This document shows, in pieces, positions 31,609 to 33,483 of a stretch of DNA of 33,483 nucleotides. Every line of letters begins with the position of its first letter. The stretch's first letter is position 1. The notes under the pieces are model-generated. The model was not told the DNA's origin and made no database searches. It saw nothing but the letters and a program-made list of their open reading frames with translations. The position numbers were made by a program, and so were the translations under genes. Source of the DNA: Desulfobulbaceae bacterium (GTDB lineage: Bacteria > Desulfobacterota > Desulfobulbia > Desulfobulbales > Desulfocapsaceae); the NCBI GenBank assembly GCA_008933635.1, contig WBUQ01000037.1, positions 1 to 33,483 on the forward strand, in the 5' to 3' direction.

Positions 31609-31636
31609 ATTATAAGAACGAGTGGCAGATTGACAA
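31609..31636 (-). promoter_or_regulatory. Strong sigma-70-type promoter for the 87-residue gene
   Basis: On the minus strand TTGTCA (31636-31631) and a perfect TATAAT (31614-31609) lie 16 bases apart. The leader to the ATG at 31546 is about 55 bases. Confidence 0.7.
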
Positions 31637-32003
31637 GAACAGGGCGGTGGCGGACAAGGCGGCTGTCTCTTCACCCACCACGGTGATATGTGAAAGGCCC
31701 GGCAGGAGGCGAGTGAGGTCCACGCCCTCGGGAAATGTGGAATTCATGTTCAATATCGGCATGGTATGCGACCCTACATCGGCCCGACATGGCCTGGGCA
31801 TGAGGCCGTCCGCGACCCGGTTCGCCCTGATGTCCGCTTTTCATCCCGGGGAGAGTGAGTATTGTCTTAACGAGAAAAGGTTTTACGTTCCGGGTGCGGA
31901 TGGCGCATCTCGACGATATGTTACCGGCGGCGGTGACCATTGCGTCGACCGGCAGCGATCATGGCAGCGCTCAACAATGATATCTGAGGTAAGGAGGGAA
32001 GAG
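31637..32003. other. Intergenic region before the secreted Cys-rich gene
   Basis: About 370 bases. An in-frame extension of the downstream gene is open across it, but its translation lacks protein-like composition and no ribosome site fits, so it is treated as non-coding. No promoter pair was clear for the plus strand. Confidence 0.55.
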
Positions 32004-32510
32004 ATGACGAAAACAGTCTGTTTCAGCTTCATTCTGGCGGTTGCCATGGCGTGTATGGCCTCGGCGGCGGCCGCCGCCGAATGTTCCGGTGCGTGGCGGG
32101 TCCTGCCGAACTATCGCGGTGGTGCGGGCGGCCCCTGTGCCGCAATCGGCCTGAATACGCACCAGGCGGTCTGTCAGCCCGGCCAGCGGTTTGCGACGTA
32201 TTGCGACGATGCATCAGGAGGACGGTACCGGACCTGTCAGAGCAGCATCCCCTGTGGCGGTCGCGGCTACCGGAACGACTACGGTGGGTATCGGGGTTAT
32301 GACGACGATTGGCGGGATGATCGTCGCGATTGGCGCTATGATCGCCGGGAGGACCGTCGCGACTGGAGGGATCATCGCAGAGACGATTACCGCGATTACC
32401 ACCGCAACCCCGGTTTCGACTGCACGAGGTGGGATTACCAGGCCAATCGTCCCTGTCCTCCGGGTACCGTCAACCGGGATTGCCGCAATGATTGCGGCCG
32501 AGCCTGGTAG
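32004..32510 (+). CDS. Secreted Cys-rich protein with Arg/Asp/Tyr-rich segment
   Basis: A 168-residue exported protein of unknown function. The signal peptide covers about 1-26 (CFSFILAVAMACMASAAAAA). Cysteines at 27, 45, 57, 67, 78, 84, 140, 151, 160 and 164 (ten, even number) suggest five disulfides, arranged in two clusters. Between them residues about 85-135 are a charged repeat (DDRRDWR, DRREDRRDWRDHRRDD and Gly-Tyr units), with no hydrophobic core. AAGGAGGG precedes the ATG at 32004. It converges on the acyltransferase with 25 bases between the stops. It could bind polyanions or metal at the cell surface; this is a guess from composition. Confidence 0.7.
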   Translation: MTKTVCFSFILAVAMACMASAAAAAECSGAWRVLPNYRGGAGGPCAAIGLNTHQAVCQPGQRFATYCDDASGGRYRTCQSSIPCGGRGYRNDYGGYRGYDDDWRDDRRDWRYDRREDRRDWRDHRRDDYRDYHRNPGFDCTRWDYQANRPCPPGTVNRDCRNDCGRAW

Positions 32511-32535
32511 GCTGGAGGAAGAGCGCGTTCCGGTT

Positions 32536-33483
32536 TCAGGGTGTCCTGTGGTGGGTGACTATCTGCGGAGCGAGTACCGGTGCGATGAAATTGTTCACCA
32601 CGTATTCCGAGGCAGGCAACGTGAAGTGGCCGTAATCGTAGGTAATCAGCCCCTCTTTCGGATTGCCGTCGACATGCGTCAGGCAGCCGTCGGCATTGCA
32701 GAGGCTGTCGACAAGCGAGATATAAGTGAGCTCCGGGGAGTGCCCGTAGCGTTCCTTCATGATCCGGTCGGCGGCGAAGACCGACTGCCGCAGGTGGTGA
32801 TTGAGGCGTAGCGGGACAGCTCCCCAGTAGTTTTTCAGGATCAACTTGTACAGGGAGGGTTGCCACTGGGGCACGGGGCCGATGAGGATGACCTGACGGA
32901 CCCCGAAACCTCTGAGCTTGGCTGCCAGCCCCTCGAAGTCAGTGCTCTGGTGATCGACGGACTGGGCGAGGATGACTGTGTCGGGGCTGACCTCGGCGAT
33001 CTTTTCGATGGCGAAGCGGTTGGCGCGGTTGCATGTGCCGAGGGCGTCGTGTTCGTGGTCTTCAGCCGACGGCGCGCAGCCCGATGAGCCGACCTGCAGC
33101 AGGGAGACATCCTCCTGCAGGGTTCTCTTCAGCCCGTGGTTGAGGTGCTGGGCATGGGAATCCCCCCACAGGAATACCGTCTTGGCGGAATGGGGGGTGT
33201 AACAGCTGCTGTCGATAGCCGGTTTGACCTTGCGCCCGATGATATCGTAGAAATTGCACTCATGGCGGTCTTCGGCCATCAGGTTGAAACCCATGGTGTA
33301 GCCCCAGCCGAAAAAGGCGCTGTAGTCGGCCCTTTCCTTCATCCTGGAGGGGATGCCTTCGGCAAGATCCGTAGCGATTCCGGTCGCCACCAGCAGCGCC
33401 ATGATCACGGTCAGGGCCGGGACAATCCTGCGGATCGGCAGGCGCAGACGGATCGGCCGTTCAAGGAAGCGGTAGGTCAGCCA
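32536..33483 (-). CDS. Acyltransferase with SGNH domain (partial, 5' end outside window)
   Basis: 315 visible C-terminal residues; the reading frame is open through the right edge of the window. The beginning, WLTYRFLERPIRLRLPIRRI, is the end of the membrane acyltransferase_3 (OafA/YrhL) domain with its typical Y-x-F-x-E-x-P-x-R, followed by one more membrane helix (IVPALTVIMALLVATGIA). The remainder is the soluble SGNH domain: VFLWGDSHAQHLNHGL carries the catalytic Ser of block I, and TYDYGHFTLPASEYV carries the catalytic Asp and His. Such two-part proteins O-acylate surface polysaccharides. A GTG near 33408 would give a shorter soluble protein but would cut the acyltransferase end, so it was rejected. 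Confidence 0.88.
   Translation of the reverse strand, partial: WLTYRFLERPIRLRLPIRRIVPALTVIMALLVATGIATDLAEGIPSRMKERADYSAFFGWGYTMGFNLMAEDRHECNFYDIIGRKVKPAIDSSCYTPHSAKTVFLWGDSHAQHLNHGLKRTLQEDVSLLQVGSSGCAPSAEDHEHDALGTCNRANRFAIEKIAEVSPDTVILAQSVDHQSTDFEGLAAKLRGFGVRQVILIGPVPQWQPSLYKLILKNYWGAVPLRLNHHLRQSVFAADRIMKERYGHSPELTYISLVDSLCNADGCLTHVDGNPKEGLITYDYGHFTLPASEYVVNNFIAPVLAPQIVTHHRTP

Noticed and set aside
31575-32003. In-frame N-terminal extension of the secreted Cys-rich protein
   Set aside because: The extension is not protein-like, would bury the signal peptide, and AAGGAGGG sits directly before the ATG at 32004.
32191-32811. Plus-strand frame spanning the Cys-rich gene and the acyltransferase end
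   Set aside because: It overlaps two better-supported genes in other frames and has no coherent composition.
1-33483. CRISPR arrays, tRNA, rRNA, insertion sequences, phage genes
   Set aside because: No regularly spaced direct repeats, no cloverleaf or rRNA-like sequence, no transposase or terminal inverted repeats with target duplications were seen by eye.

Overview
GC-rich bacterial chromosome, read as an anaerobic, Gram-negative Desulfobacterota-like organism (a Desulfobulbales or Geobacter-type relative). This is inferred from gene content: DUF3786, a DUF362 protein with two 4Fe-4S motifs, two flavodoxin-type proteins, a QueG-like iron-sulfur protein, a Mut7-C RNase fused to a ubiquitin-like domain, a di-haem peroxidase, several lipoproteins and an outer-membrane beta-barrel. 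No rRNA, tRNA, insertion sequence, phage gene or CRISPR array was seen. The window looks like ordinary chromosome with several lineage-specific cassettes.

Layout. 1-3509: end of an upstream gene, a GNAT acetyltransferase and a large hybrid sensor kinase with a periplasmic solute-binding domain. 3542-6808: an ECF sigma-factor locus. The minus strand carries sigma factor, membrane protein with a predicted periplasmic glycogen-binding (CBM48-like) domain, CBM48-like lipoprotein and a secreted Gly/Ser-rich protein; a secreted Gly-rich repeat protein is divergent. Both directions start from the same promoter-like motif, CTGTAACC-N15-CGTT. 6876-12473: OsmC-like protein, di-haem peroxidase, a second hybrid kinase with a different solute-binding domain, and an orphan solute-binding protein. 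12660-14499: an unrecognised three-gene cassette (small alpha/beta hydrolase, vWA-like protein, small protein with an atypical P-loop). 14597-19972: YbaK-type deacylase, chemoreceptor, acyl-CoA-synthetase-like ligase and QueG-like protein. 20086-22753: HTH/Zn-ribbon regulator, another solute-binding protein and a 63-residue protein, with a divergent patatin phospholipase. 23045-27436: outer-membrane protein, then a convergent five-gene run (DUF488, DUF3786, hot-dog thioesterase, degenerate ATPase-like protein, Mut7-C). 27750-30834: small protein, flavodoxin, DUF362 ferredoxin, second flavodoxin, CAP lipoprotein. 31283-33483: small Cys-containing protein, secreted Cys- and Arg/Asp-rich protein, and the 3' part of an acyltransferase with an SGNH domain.

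Most interesting: the ECF locus reads as a self-contained envelope-signalling unit. The predicted anti-sigma-like protein has a short acidic cytoplasmic segment, one membrane helix and a periplasmic sugar-binding fold, and the twin promoters imply that the sigma factor controls both its own operon and the divergent Gly-rich secreted protein. The sigma gene appears to be transcribed with almost no leader. The hydrolase/vWA/P-loop cassette is the second candidate for an undescribed system. All family calls come from reading the sequence; no database search was run.
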